A stretch of 64,000 bases of DNA from GCA-2401155 sp045047085 (GCA_045047085.1 JASFYT010000025.1:26933-90932), one strand, 5' to 3'. Shown: positions 32,088 to 40,182, counted from the stretch's first letter. Program-made: numbers and translations. Notes: a model not told the origin generated them from the letters alone.

Positions 32088-33767
32088 ATGTCAGACTATA
32101 AAACCGATATTCAAATTGCGCGCGAGGCCAGTAAGCTGCCCATTCAGGAGATTGGAGCAAAGCTTGGTATGGGGGCGGAGCATCTTGTACCCTATGGTCA
32201 TGATAAGGCGAAAGTTTCGCAGGAATTTATTGAAAAAGTCAAAGATAATAAGAATGGCAAGCTCATTCTTGTAACTGCAATCAATCCGACGCCTGCGGGT
32301 GAGGGTAAAACGACGACGACCGTTGGTCTTGGTGATGGTTTAAACCGAATTGGCAAGAAGACTGCAATTTGTATTCGTGAAGCCTCCCTTGGTCCATGCT
32401 TTGGCATGAAGGGTGGTGCTGCAGGTGGTGGCTATGCGCAGGTAGTGCCGATGGAAGACATGAATTTGCACTTTACCGGTGATTTTCATGCGATCACCTC
32501 GGCTCATAACCTTTTGTCGGCGATGATTGATAATCATATTTATTGGGGTAATGCGCTGGAAATCGACGTGCGCCGTGTGGTTTGGCGCCGTGTGATGGAT
32601 ATGAATGATCGGGCTCTTCGTCAGATCACAGCCAGCCTTGGTGGCGTGGCCAATGGCTTCCCGCGTGAAGCCGGCTTTGATATTACTGTTGCTTCCGAGG
32701 TGATGGCTATTCTTTGTCTAGCTAATGATCTGGGCGATTTGCAGAAGCGTCTGGGTGATATCATTGTCGCCTACCGCAGGGATCGCAGCCCGGTTTATTG
32801 CCGCGATATCAATGCTGACGGCGCGATGACAGTGCTGTTGCAACAGGCAATGCAGCCAAATATTGTACAGACGCTGGAGAACAATCCGGCCTTTGTGCAT
32901 GGTGGTCCTTTTGCCAATATTGCTCACGGTTGTAACTCAGTAATTGCCACCAAGACCGCCTTGAAAGTTGCAGATTATGTGGTGACGGAAGCTGGATTTG
33001 GGGCAGACCTTGGCGCTGAAAAATTCTTTAACATCAAATGCCGTAAAGCTGGCCTCTCACCGGATGGCGTGGTGATTGTTGCTACAGTTCGTGCCATGAA
33101 AATGAATGGCGGTGTCGCTCGTGCTGACCTTGGCCCGGAAAATGTACAGGCCGTTCTGGATGGTTGCCCAAACCTTGGGCGTCATATCGAGAATATTAAA
33201 CAGTTTGGTGTGCCTGCTGTCGTGGCGATCAACCATTTTGTGACTGATACAGATGCTGAAGTGCAGGCAATCAAAGATTTTGTCGAAGCGCAGGGATCTG
33301 AAGCTATTCTTTGCAAGCACTGGGCCAAGGGTTCTGAGGGGACGGAAGATCTTGCCAAGCGCATGGTGGAGATCGTGGAAGCTGGGACTGCACAATTTGC
33401 ACCGCTTTATCCCGATGAGATGTCATTGTTTGAAAAAATTGAAACCGTTGCCAAGCGTATTTATCGTGCTGACGAGGTCTTGGCTGACAAGAAAATCCGC
33501 GATCAATTGCGTCTGTGGGAAGATGCTGGATTTGGTAACCTTCCGGTTTGCCTTGCAAAGACGCAGTATTCCTTCTCTACGGATCCTGCCCTTCGGGGTG
33601 CGCCTGTTGGCCATAGTGTGCCGGTGCGCGAGGTTCGCCTTTCTGCGGGTGCCGGGTTCATTGTCGTTATCTGCGGTGATGTCATGACCATGCCCGGCCT
33701 GCCGAAAGTGCCTAGTGCCGAGGCGATATGCCTTGATGATAAAGGTGATATTCAGGGGTTGTTCTAA
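32088..33767 (+). CDS. fhs: Formate-tetrahydrofolate ligase
   Basis: A 559-residue ligase that joins formate to tetrahydrofolate with ATP, feeding 10-formyl-THF into C1 metabolism. The ATP loop TPAGEGKTTTTVGLGDGL is near residue 65, and the family segments EASLGPCFGMKGGAAGGG and LTDTDAEV-like FVTDTDAEVQAI are present. ATG at 32088 follows AAGGAG at normal spacing; an in-frame ATG at 32070 precedes that site. In rhizobia and methylotrophs this enzyme works with serine, glycine-betaine or methyl-group breakdown. It is alone on its transcript. Confidence 0.96.
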   Translation: MSDYKTDIQIAREASKLPIQEIGAKLGMGAEHLVPYGHDKAKVSQEFIEKVKDNKNGKLILVTAINPTPAGEGKTTTTVGLGDGLNRIGKKTAICIREASLGPCFGMKGGAAGGGYAQVVPMEDMNLHFTGDFHAITSAHNLLSAMIDNHIYWGNALEIDVRRVVWRRVMDMNDRALRQITASLGGVANGFPREAGFDITVASEVMAILCLANDLGDLQKRLGDIIVAYRRDRSPVYCRDINADGAMTVLLQQAMQPNIVQTLENNPAFVHGGPFANIAHGCNSVIATKTALKVADYVVTEAGFGADLGAEKFFNIKCRKAGLSPDGVVIVATVRAMKMNGGVARADLGPENVQAVLDGCPNLGRHIENIKQFGVPAVVAINHFVTDTDAEVQAIKDFVEAQGSEAILCKHWAKGSEGTEDLAKRMVEIVEAGTAQFAPLYPDEMSLFEKIETVAKRIYRADEVLADKKIRDQLRLWEDAGFGNLPVCLAKTQYSFSTDPALRGAPVGHSVPVREVRLSAGAGFIVVICGDVMTMPGLPKVPSAEAICLDDKGDIQGLF

Positions 33768-34012
33768 GAATATTAGCTCGTCTGTTCTGTGGCATCCGGG
33801 TTTTTCTGGGGCTACAAAGCGGTGAGAATCATTTCGAAATTGAAAAGTTTGTCTTTGAAGTGATTCTCTCCTAAATGACAGATATTCGACTAAATTCCAA
33901 TATCTGCCGTAAGGTAGTGTATGCTCAGGTTTATATCATTTAATTTTAACATATTGAAATATATCAGATATTTATCTTACTTTACGTAGCATTCAGTAGT
34001 TTTATTAAAAAG

Positions 34013-34050
34013 TTGACTTTGATTGTAAGTGCAACTTATAGTTTAGTTGC
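34013..34050 (+). promoter_or_regulatory. Promoter with internal dyad for a candidate sRNA
   Basis: TTGACT (34013-34018) and TATAGT (34037-34042) are spaced by 18 bp. The -10 box sits between the arms of the inverted repeat GCAACT (34031-34036) / AGTTGC (34045-34050), so a bound dimer would block the start. No protein gene follows on this strand. Confidence 0.5.
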
Positions 34051-34202
34051 TTTCATAAATACAACTAATTTGTGTATTGCAAACACTGGTGCTGCACTCT
34101 GCTGACTGCTTAGGCACCTGACTTAATCTGAAGTTGAACCCACATTCAATCGCAGATTGTAGAGAGATTCAACCAGGACACCCGGTTGGATCTCTCTTTT
34201 TT
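34049..34202 (+). ncRNA. Candidate small RNA of about 150 nt
   Basis: Downstream of the promoter, four hairpins follow in series. These are AATACA/TGTATT (34058-34078), GGTGC/GCACC (34088-34118), and a two-part stem AATCTG/CAGATT enclosing TTGAA/TTCAA across a symmetric internal loop (34125-34158). The last is the terminator from 34161. The region has no plausible reading frame and converges on trpE(G). The 5' end is inferred from the promoter. I cannot match it to a named RNA family. The rest of the gap after fhs (33768-34012) is AT-rich, with nothing recognisable. Confidence 0.55.
34161..34202 (+). terminator. Rho-independent terminator
   Basis: AGAGAGATTCAACC (34161-34174) pairs with GGTTGGATCTCTCT (34184-34197) through 14 bp with one G-T pair, followed by TTTTT. 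It reads on the plus strand only; the minus strand has no U-run after it. Confidence 0.9.
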
Positions 34203-34255
34203 GTAGTCACGGAGCGTTAGCGCCGGGTTCTCTTGCTTGCCTCAAGGGCTCTCAT

Positions 34256-36430
34256 TTAATTTCCTTGAGGGTTCGGTGACTTCACCAGATGGGTGACTAC
34301 GTTTTCGATCATTCTCATCCCCACATCACCTCCCAGAGACATGATGGATTCCGGGTGGAATTGAACTGCTGCCACCGGTTCGCTTTTGTGTTCAATGCCC
34401 ATGATAACGCCGTCTTCTGTTCTGGCCGTAACAATAAAATCTTTAGACAATGCTTTTGGATCGGCGAAGATTGAATGATAGCGTCCAACGGTGATCTGAC
34501 TATCGAGCCCGGAGAATACAATGCCCGGATTTTCCAATTCGATCCTTGAAGGTTTTCCGTGCATCGGAGTTTCAAGTTGGTCGAGTTCACCACCATACGC
34601 TTCAACCAATGCCTGCAGGCCGAGGCATACGCCGAAGATCGGCAGGTTTCTTGCTCTTGCCTTGCTGATCGTATCGGCGCAGTTGAAATCCTTCGGTGAG
34701 CCGGGGCCTGGGGAGAGGACTACCAAGTTGGGATTAAGTTCATCGAACACGCTTTCTGCAACCGGTGCGCGAACAGTGGTTACCTTCGCGCCGGTTTGGC
34801 GGAAATAATTTGCCAGTGTGTGAACAAAGCTGTCTTCATGGTCGACCAGCAATATATTCACGCCCATGCCGACCTTGGCGGTTGAGCGATTGCTAGTGCT
34901 GGCGTTGGATTTTCCGGCAGTGCGAATGGCTGAAAGCATAGCTGATGCTTTGAGTTCCGTTTCGGCTTCTTCTTCTTCCGGATTTGAATCAAACAGCAGG
35001 GTTGCCCCGGCTCTGATTTCCGCGATGCCATCTTTGATGCGGACGGTTCTAAGCGTTAGGCCGGTGTTCATATCGCCGTTGAAAAAGACGCCACCGACTG
35101 CGCCGCCATACCATGCGCGGGGGCTTTTTTCGTGCTGCTCGATCCAGCGCATAGCCCATAGTTTTGGAGCACCCGTCACTGTCACCGCCCATGCGTGGGA
35201 AAGGAATGCATCAAAGGCATCCATGCCCTCGGCGAGACGGCCCTCGATATGGTCGACTGTGTGGATCAATTTGGAATACATCTCGATCTGGCGGCGGCCG
35301 ATAACCTTGACGCTGCCCGGTTCGCAAACACGGGATTTGTCGTTTCTATCCACGTCGGAACACATGGTGAGTTCGGACTCGTCCTTCTTGGAATTAAGCA
35401 GAGCAAGGATTTGTTTGCTGTCCTCAATGGCATCCGAGCCACGGCGAATAGTGCCGGAAATCGGGCAGGTTTCAACCCGCCTGCCGGAAACGCGCACGAA
35501 CATTTCAGGCGAAGCACCAATGAGATATTCCTGTTTTCCAAGATTGATAAAAAATGAATAAGGAGAAGGGTTTATCTCTTTTAGTTTGCGTGAAATGTCA
35601 GCGGGTGATGAATTGCAGCGTTCATAGAACATTTGGCCGGGAACCACTTCGAACAAGTCGCCCTTTTTGAATTTTTCTTTGGCTTTTTCAACCAATTTTG
35701 CGTACTCGCCGGGTTGATGGTCTCCGTGGGGCGGAGTGATATCGGAGGGTTTGAACGGGTCTGTTTCCACTTCCCTCGACAGGCCTTCGGTGGAAACGCC
35801 ATCGATGGTGAAATCAAAATGATCATACCAGGCCAGTGCCTGATGATGATCGACTACCAAAATTGCATCGGGTAGAAAAAGCACCAAGTCGCGCTGATCG
35901 TCGGGGCGGTCCATATGATATTCGATATCATCAAACTGAAAGGCGAGGTCGTATCCGAAGGCGCCGTAAAGGCCGATTTTATCGTCTTCATCGGAGCGGA
36001 AAAGATCGACAATGGCACGCACGACCGAAAATACGGTGGGGGCTCGGGAGCGCTCTTCTTCGGTGAGCACTTTGCCAGTGTCTTTGATCCGTAGTTGGAT
36101 GAGTTCTTCACCAATATCGATGGAGGCAATATGGTCGTGGTTCCGAAGGCAATCGCCCACAGGTTTGAGCAGGATTTTGCCACGATCATTATAGGCGGTA
36201 ATGGTGACATCGCGGCCATTGGCCTCGATGCCCAAAGGCGGGTCGATGATTGCCGTATCCCATCTGGTATATCTGCCCGGATATTCATAGTTCGACGAAA
36301 GAACAGCGCCTCGGCTCTTATTGACCTTGTCCAGCGTATCGCTGATGGCGGTTTCATAATTGGCAGGGACGGAGTGGCGGTGAACTGTGATGCCGCCCTC
36401 GGTGATATATTCGATGTGCTCGGAGCTCAT
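34256..36430 (-). CDS. trpE(G): Fused anthranilate synthase TrpE(G)
   Basis: A 724-residue fusion that makes anthranilate from chorismate and glutamine, the first step of tryptophan synthesis. Residues 1-515 are the TrpE part (chorismate-binding signatures ISGTIRRGSD, CSDVDRNDKSRVCEPGSV, GAPKLWAMRWIE, IRAGATLLFDSNPE). Residues 530-715 are the TrpG glutaminase, with nucleophile Cys in GVCLGLQAL and His-Glu in QFHPESIMS. The fusion is characteristic of rhizobia and relatives. It is preceded by a trpL leader and attenuator that should adjust transcription to charged tRNA-Trp. Confidence 0.96.
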   Translation of the reverse strand: MSSEHIEYITEGGITVHRHSVPANYETAISDTLDKVNKSRGAVLSSNYEYPGRYTRWDTAIIDPPLGIEANGRDVTITAYNDRGKILLKPVGDCLRNHDHIASIDIGEELIQLRIKDTGKVLTEEERSRAPTVFSVVRAIVDLFRSDEDDKIGLYGAFGYDLAFQFDDIEYHMDRPDDQRDLVLFLPDAILVVDHHQALAWYDHFDFTIDGVSTEGLSREVETDPFKPSDITPPHGDHQPGEYAKLVEKAKEKFKKGDLFEVVPGQMFYERCNSSPADISRKLKEINPSPYSFFINLGKQEYLIGASPEMFVRVSGRRVETCPISGTIRRGSDAIEDSKQILALLNSKKDESELTMCSDVDRNDKSRVCEPGSVKVIGRRQIEMYSKLIHTVDHIEGRLAEGMDAFDAFLSHAWAVTVTGAPKLWAMRWIEQHEKSPRAWYGGAVGGVFFNGDMNTGLTLRTVRIKDGIAEIRAGATLLFDSNPEEEEAETELKASAMLSAIRTAGKSNASTSNRSTAKVGMGVNILLVDHEDSFVHTLANYFRQTGAKVTTVRAPVAESVFDELNPNLVVLSPGPGSPKDFNCADTISKARARNLPIFGVCLGLQALVEAYGGELDQLETPMHGKPSRIELENPGIVFSGLDSQITVGRYHSIFADPKALSKDFIVTARTEDGVIMGIEHKSEPVAAVQFHPESIMSLGGDVGMRMIENVVTHLVKSPNPQGN

Positions 36431-36471
36431 AAGTTTGCCTTCATTTTCGCCTGAACCCTTTCAAGCGAACA

Positions 36472-36502
36472 ATAAAAAGGCCGCTCTGAAATCTCAGGCG
36501 GC
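36472..36502 (-). terminator. trp attenuator terminator (copy A)
   Basis: On the minus strand GCCGC-CTGA pairs with TCAG-A-GCGGC (one bulged A, GATT loop), followed by CTTTTT. An upstream CGGCTT just after the trpL stop can pair with AAGCCG and so form the competing antiterminator. It lies 42 bp before the trpE(G) start. Confidence 0.85.
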
Positions 36503-36549
36503 TTCAACTAATTCTGCAAAATCTAATTACAGTTACGCAAGCCGCTATG

Positions 36550-36591
36550 TTAGCGAGCCCACCACCAGAGATTTGTGCATTTCATGTTCAT
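36550..36591 (-). CDS. trpL: trp leader peptide TrpL (copy A)
   Basis: A 13-residue leader peptide, MNMKCTNLWWWAR, with three successive Trp codons (TGG x3) just before the attenuator. Ribosome stalling there when charged tRNA-Trp is scarce favours the antiterminator. On the minus strand CTTGCC (36627-36622) and CTACAC (36604-36599) are spaced by 17 bp. That puts the transcription start within a base or two of the ATG at 36591, so the leader is probably translated leaderless. In Sinorhizobium meliloti the equivalent leader RNA and peptide also act in trans. Confidence 0.92.
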   Translation of the reverse strand: MNMKCTNLWWWAR

Positions 36592-36682
36592 GAGGCATGT
36601 GTAGCTTTTTGGGTTGTTGCTGGCAAGTGTTTTCAATCCTGACGCACCGTTGCGCGCACAGGATTTTTGTAGGGGACATGGG

Positions 36683-36889
36683 TTAGGCAGAAAGCAATTT
36701 GGCGCAGCAGATGTTGGTTTTGGCCTTCTGCAAGTTATCCGCCTTCGAGTTACAACCACAACCGTCTTCGCCTGCAGCTTTTGCATTGGCATCTTTAACG
36801 CAACATGCATCCGCGTGATCCGGGGCTGGGCCTCCGCAGCAGCTTGCCGCTTCATTGTCTGCCTTCAAACTTGATTGTATCGGGTTCAT
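36683..36889 (-). CDS. Small cysteine-rich, metallothionein-like protein
   Basis: A 68-residue cytoplasmic peptide with eight cysteines, mostly paired: SCCGGPAP, DACCVKDANAKAAG, DGCGCNSK and NICCAKLL. The spacing suggests binding of soft metals or arsenite. I know no experimentally defined function for this pattern, though similar CCGGPA...ACC...GCGC strings occur next to arsenic genes in Alphaproteobacteria. The ATG at 36889 is 51 bp from the divergent ArsR-type start, so the two probably share a regulated promoter. It lies between two trpL copies. Confidence 0.7.
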   Translation of the reverse strand: MNPIQSSLKADNEAASCCGGPAPDHADACCVKDANAKAAGEDGCGCNSKADNLQKAKTNICCAKLLSA

Positions 36890-36940
36890 TCGGTATTACT
36901 TTAGATAAGAACAATTCAATATCTCAAGAATGGTTGAAAT

Positions 36941-37285
36941 ATGGAAGAAAGTCAAGTCATACGAGCCCTTGGTGCGCTTGCTCAAGAAACAAGGTTGCGA
37001 ATTGTGCGATATTTGGTTGGGTGCGGTGCAGATGGTGCGCCGGCTGCAAAAATTGGTGAAGCAGTCGATGCCAGCTCCTCTCGCCTCTCATTTCATCTTT
37101 CGGCTTTGGAACACGCAAGCGTTGTGTCGTCCCAGCGTGTGTCGCGAAGCATAATTTACCGTGTGAATTTTGAGCAGGTAGGAGGTCTAATTTCGTATCT
37201 CCTGCACGATTGTTGCCAAAATCACCCAACGGTAAATGATTGTTGTAGCGGGGTGGCTGCAAAACATCAGTTAAACGAACAATAA
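36941..37285 (+). CDS. ArsR-family regulator with C-terminal paired cysteines
   Basis: A 114-residue ArsR/SmtB repressor (ALGALAQETRLRIVRYL; recognition helix in DASSSRLSFHLSALEHA). The C-terminal helix carries C91-C92 and C101-C102 in LLHDCCQNHPTVNDCC, the same positions as in the ArsR at 151-468, and fits a trivalent arsenic sensor. It is divergent from the Cys-rich gene and likely represses both. Its last codons (GAA CAA TAA) lie inside the second trpL repeat, so the repeat supplies its stop codon. Confidence 0.87.
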   Translation: MEESQVIRALGALAQETRLRIVRYLVGCGADGAPAAKIGEAVDASSSRLSFHLSALEHASVVSSQRVSRSIIYRVNFEQVGGLISYLLHDCCQNHPTVNDCCSGVAAKHQLNEQ

Positions 37286-37442
37286 AAAAGCCGCTCTGAA
37301 ACCTCGGGCGGTTTCAATTAATTCTGCAACCTAGATACAGGTAAGCAAGCCACCATGTTAGCGAGCCCACCACCAGAAATTTATGCATTTCATATTCATG
37401 GGGCATGTGTAGATTTTTGGGTTGTTACTGGTAAGTGTTTTT
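37276..37442 (-). repeat. trpL-attenuator direct repeat, copy B
   Basis: A second block of about 167 bp matching promoter, trpL and attenuator of copy A, same orientation, with no trpE after it. The spacing of -35 (CTTACC, 37435-37430) and -10 (CTACAC, 37412-37407) is kept at 17 bp and a six-T run is kept, but the terminator stem has lost two pairs and the antiterminator pairing is broken. Transcription from it would run antisense into the arsR-type gene. The remaining gap up to 37610 shows nothing recognisable. Confidence 0.9.
37358..37399 (-). CDS. Duplicate trp leader peptide (copy B)
   Basis: A 13-residue peptide, MNMKCINFWWWAR, with the three Trp codons and the WWWAR end fully kept. Against copy A it has two substitutions (T6I, L8F). 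As in copy A, the ATG sits at the predicted transcription start. The conserved coding part beside a degraded attenuator is unexpected and may mean selection on the peptide or on a short RNA. Confidence 0.75.
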   Translation of the reverse strand: MNMKCINFWWWAR

Positions 37443-37610
37443 GGTTTTTTGGGTAGTGACTTGGCAAAAAATTGGCAGCAGTGACCATTTCTCTAAGTTA
37501 CGTGAAAGACTGCATTGAGCTGTGAGTTCAATCTAGGTGATGTCGCAATTAGATTGTTGCTCTTAAAACATGCTGCCAGTATTTTAGATCCAACTATCAT
37601 TGGTAAGATG

Positions 37611-38363
37611 TTATATTAACCCTACCTCGCGAAGCCCTTCTTCTGATTTTAATGAGAAGTCACTACCATCATATTTGCGGGCAGCATTAGTTGTAAGCCA
37701 AGCGATAGTTTTTCCCACCCATTCGGAAGGAATGTGCGATGACCAATCGAGTTTGCTGACGGGGTTTATACCTGATTTCTTTATCTCTATTTGCATATCT
37801 GTTGCGACAGTACCCGGAGACAAACCGACCACATTGATGCCAAAATCACTCCACTCTTTATGTGCGCAACGGGTGAGCGATAGAACAGCAGCCTTGGTAG
37901 AGCAATAATGACTCCACCCTTCAAGAGCACTTGTGGCAGCACCTGACGAAATGTTAATGATTGTGCCACCATTTTCTTTTAGGTGCGGATAAGCAGCGTG
38001 CAAACAATGGTAAACGCCTTTCAAGTTCACATCGACAACCCTACCCCACTGTGAAGGATCAGAGTCTTCAATTCGCGCGATGGGTTCGATTGTCCCTGCG
38101 TTGTTTATTAGAATATTCATGCTGCCAAAGTGTTCGACGCCTTCCTGCATGGCTGCTTGAACCGCTGCATAGTCAGCAACATCGCAGCGAACAGCCAAAG
38201 CTTGAGGCCCGACCTCTCTCGCGAGATTACGCAGTGCATCGATGTTTCGTGCAGCAAGGATAACATTTGCACCAAGGCTTGCTAAGTGTCTTGCAGTTGC
38301 CGCGCCAATACCTTGCGATGCGCCTGTGATGAAGGCTGTTGTGCTTGATAGATCAATGGTCAT
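37611..38363 (-). CDS. Short-chain dehydrogenase/reductase
   Basis: A 250-residue classical SDR. The cofactor loop TGASQGIGAATARH is near residue 14, the NNAG motif appears as LINNAGTIEP, the catalytic Ser is in NISSGAATSA and the Tyr-Lys pair in HYCSTKAAVL. An acidic or basic residue after strand 2 (ILAARNIDAL, with Arg) suggests NADP(H). The substrate is unknown. It starts 14 bp after the azoreductase gene on the same strand, so both are likely one operon under the divergent LysR regulator. Confidence 0.88.
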   Translation of the reverse strand: MTIDLSSTTAFITGASQGIGAATARHLASLGANVILAARNIDALRNLAREVGPQALAVRCDVADYAAVQAAMQEGVEHFGSMNILINNAGTIEPIARIEDSDPSQWGRVVDVNLKGVYHCLHAAYPHLKENGGTIINISSGAATSALEGWSHYCSTKAAVLSLTRCAHKEWSDFGINVVGLSPGTVATDMQIEIKKSGINPVSKLDWSSHIPSEWVGKTIAWLTTNAARKYDGSDFSLKSEEGLREVGLI

Positions 38364-38377
38364 GTGAATACTTCTTG

Positions 38378-39019
38378 TTAAGTTGCAAAGTGTTGGTTGA
38401 TTGACGCAGTCGTAGTCGCCATTTGGGTTGCGATGGTATCAGCGTCTGCAGTTGTTGCTTCTATAGCAAACGTGGTCACATCCTCGATACCGATAAAATT
38501 GAGGATCATCGCGATATAAGGAGCCATGTAGTCGTATCCCGCCAGTGGCCCGTCATTTAGATAGCCGCCAGCGCCATACGAGAAGCACACATAAGCCTTT
38601 TTACCAGAGACCAAGCCTCTAAAATTACCATCTTCATAAGCAAAAGATTCATTGATACGCACGATTTGGTCTATCCATGCCTTGAGACAAGAAGGGATTG
38701 AGAAATTGTATATTGGTACAGAGAGAACAAGAATGTCGGCTTCATTTATCTCGGCAATTAGCTTGTCGGACAATGCTGTGGCATCTTTCAGTTCTGGTGA
38801 GCGCTGCTCTTCCGGCGTGTAGTATCCAGCAATCGTCTGAATGGAAATATGTGACATGGGATCTTCCACCAAATCCCTTTTCACGATGGAAATGGAATGT
38901 CCGGCGCCGGTCAGATGTGATGTCACCATCGTTGCAAGGCGGCGAGAGTAAGAGCCCTCTGCCGTAGGCGATGCTGCTTCTGGTCTGGATGATGAGTCAA
39001 TTCGAAGAATTTTGGTCAT
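38378..39019 (-). CDS. azoR: FMN-dependent NADH-azoreductase (AzoR-like)
   Basis: A 213-residue flavodoxin-fold quinone or azo reductase. The FMN phosphate loop is in RIDSSSRPEAASPTAEGSYS, and VLSVPIYNFSIPSCLKAWIDQI and CFSYGAGGYL are family segments. Such enzymes reduce quinones and azo or nitro compounds with NAD(P)H and protect against electrophiles. It is the first gene of a two-gene operon with an SDR gene and is divergent from a LysR gene. Confidence 0.9.
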   Translation of the reverse strand: MTKILRIDSSSRPEAASPTAEGSYSRRLATMVTSHLTGAGHSISIVKRDLVEDPMSHISIQTIAGYYTPEEQRSPELKDATALSDKLIAEINEADILVLSVPIYNFSIPSCLKAWIDQIVRINESFAYEDGNFRGLVSGKKAYVCFSYGAGGYLNDGPLAGYDYMAPYIAMILNFIGIEDVTTFAIEATTADADTIATQMATTTASINQHFAT

Positions 39020-39114
39020 TGTATAAACTCCATTTCTGATGGAGATGTTGTACTCGTGCTGAATAGATTAAAAAACATAGACAAATGACATGCAGTCGTG
39101 CGAATAGTGCATGA

Positions 39115-40005
39115 ATGAAAATACAAGAATTAGAACTGTTTATGGAGATCGCGAGGCTTGGCTCATTTGCCAAGGTAGCAAAGCGGCACGCTGTCGATCC
39201 GTCTTCCGTATCACGCCAGGTCTCCAATCTCGAAAGCGAACTCGGTTATCGCCTCTTTGAACGCACAACACGACGGCTTTCACTTACTGAAGCAGGTCAA
39301 ATGACATTTGACCGCATACAGGCACCGTTAGAACAACTTGGCCAGGTATTCGCAGAAGCAAAAGACATATTGGTCCTGCCGAGTGGACTATTACGCATCA
39401 CAACCTCAGTAGCGTTTGGTGAGCGTTGGCTTTCGCGAAGGTTGGCAAGCTTTCAAGCGGCATATCCCGAAATCGAGTTGGACATAGTTTTATCGGACCG
39501 CAACATTGACCTCGTTTCAGAAAACGTCGATGTCGCCATTCGCTTGGGTGAACGGATGGCTGGCACTTATGTCACAAGCCGGTTGTTGGAAACCCGCTAT
39601 CATGTTGTTGCTTCACCGCGGTATTTAGCCGAACATACCATTCTGAAAAAGCCGGAACACCTCGCTGACCACAATTGCTTGACATTCTCATTGCCCGGAT
39701 ACAGGTCGATTTGGCGGTTTCGAACTCGATCTATCAAACCAATTGAAGTTCAAATATCTGGCACTGTTTCAATGACCAATGCGCTTGGTCTGCGTCGGGC
39801 TGCACTTGATGGGATTGGAGTAGCTCTTTTAAGCGACTGGACTATTGAGGAAGACTTGAAAGCGGCCACCTTAATTGATGTATTCCCCCACTGGTTAGCA
39901 TCAGCAACTAGCTTTGAAACTGCCGCATGGCTTCTATACCCGTCAAAAGCTTACGTGCCGACCAAAACCCGTGCGTTCATCGATCACATAAAATCTAATA
40001 TCTGA
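39115..40005 (+). CDS. LysR-family transcriptional regulator
   Basis: A 296-residue LysR regulator: winged helix-turn-helix in residues 1-60 (ELFMEIARLGSFAKVAKRHAV, then SSVSRQVSNLES) and a periplasmic-binding-like effector domain from about residue 88. The LVSENVDVAIRLGERM segment is typical of the CrgA/DsdC-like subgroup that controls divergent reductase genes. The ATG at 39115 follows GCATGA. It most likely regulates the azoR-SDR operon across the 95-bp divergent gap, in response to an electrophile or aromatic compound. Confidence 0.92.
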   Translation: MKIQELELFMEIARLGSFAKVAKRHAVDPSSVSRQVSNLESELGYRLFERTTRRLSLTEAGQMTFDRIQAPLEQLGQVFAEAKDILVLPSGLLRITTSVAFGERWLSRRLASFQAAYPEIELDIVLSDRNIDLVSENVDVAIRLGERMAGTYVTSRLLETRYHVVASPRYLAEHTILKKPEHLADHNCLTFSLPGYRSIWRFRTRSIKPIEVQISGTVSMTNALGLRRAALDGIGVALLSDWTIEEDLKAATLIDVFPHWLASATSFETAAWLLYPSKAYVPTKTRAFIDHIKSNI

Positions 40006-40030
40006 ACCAATATCAGATTTTGCTTTGTTT
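40000..40030 (+). terminator. Terminator of the LysR gene
   Basis: ATCTGA (40000-40005, containing the stop codon) pairs with TCAGAT (40013-40018) over a 7-nt loop, followed by TTTGCTTTGTTT. The stem is short but the U-rich tail is clear. Confidence 0.5.
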
Positions 40031-40182
40031 CCCTTCGTCTATTTTGTCGTGTCGCACCTTGGGCAATTCTATGCTTTCATCTGGGGCACTTTGTCCGCAT
40101 GCTGTCATTCGTCGCTAAAAAGTGGAGCGGCCGAATTGGCCGGCAGGAAAAGAGGCGGAATTCCGTCTGTTTTCACATCCCA

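Larger units (their letters stand above)
36466..36633 (-). repeat. trpL-attenuator direct repeat, copy A
   Basis: A block of about 168 bp holding promoter, trpL and attenuator. It recurs in the same orientation at 37276-37442 with roughly 23 differences by eye. The two copies flank a 642-bp segment with an arsR-type gene and a Cys-rich gene. This copy is the one joined to trpE(G), and it keeps perfect terminator and antiterminator pairing. Confidence 0.9.

Noticed and set aside
34866..35561. Long 231-codon frame on the plus strand inside trpE(G)
   Set aside because: It is the antisense shadow of a well-conserved enzyme gene and has no own signals.
36550..36855. 101-codon frame ending in the WWWAR leader residues
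   Set aside because: Only its last 13 codons are the trp leader; the upstream part is antisense to nothing conserved and overlaps the Cys-rich gene in another frame.
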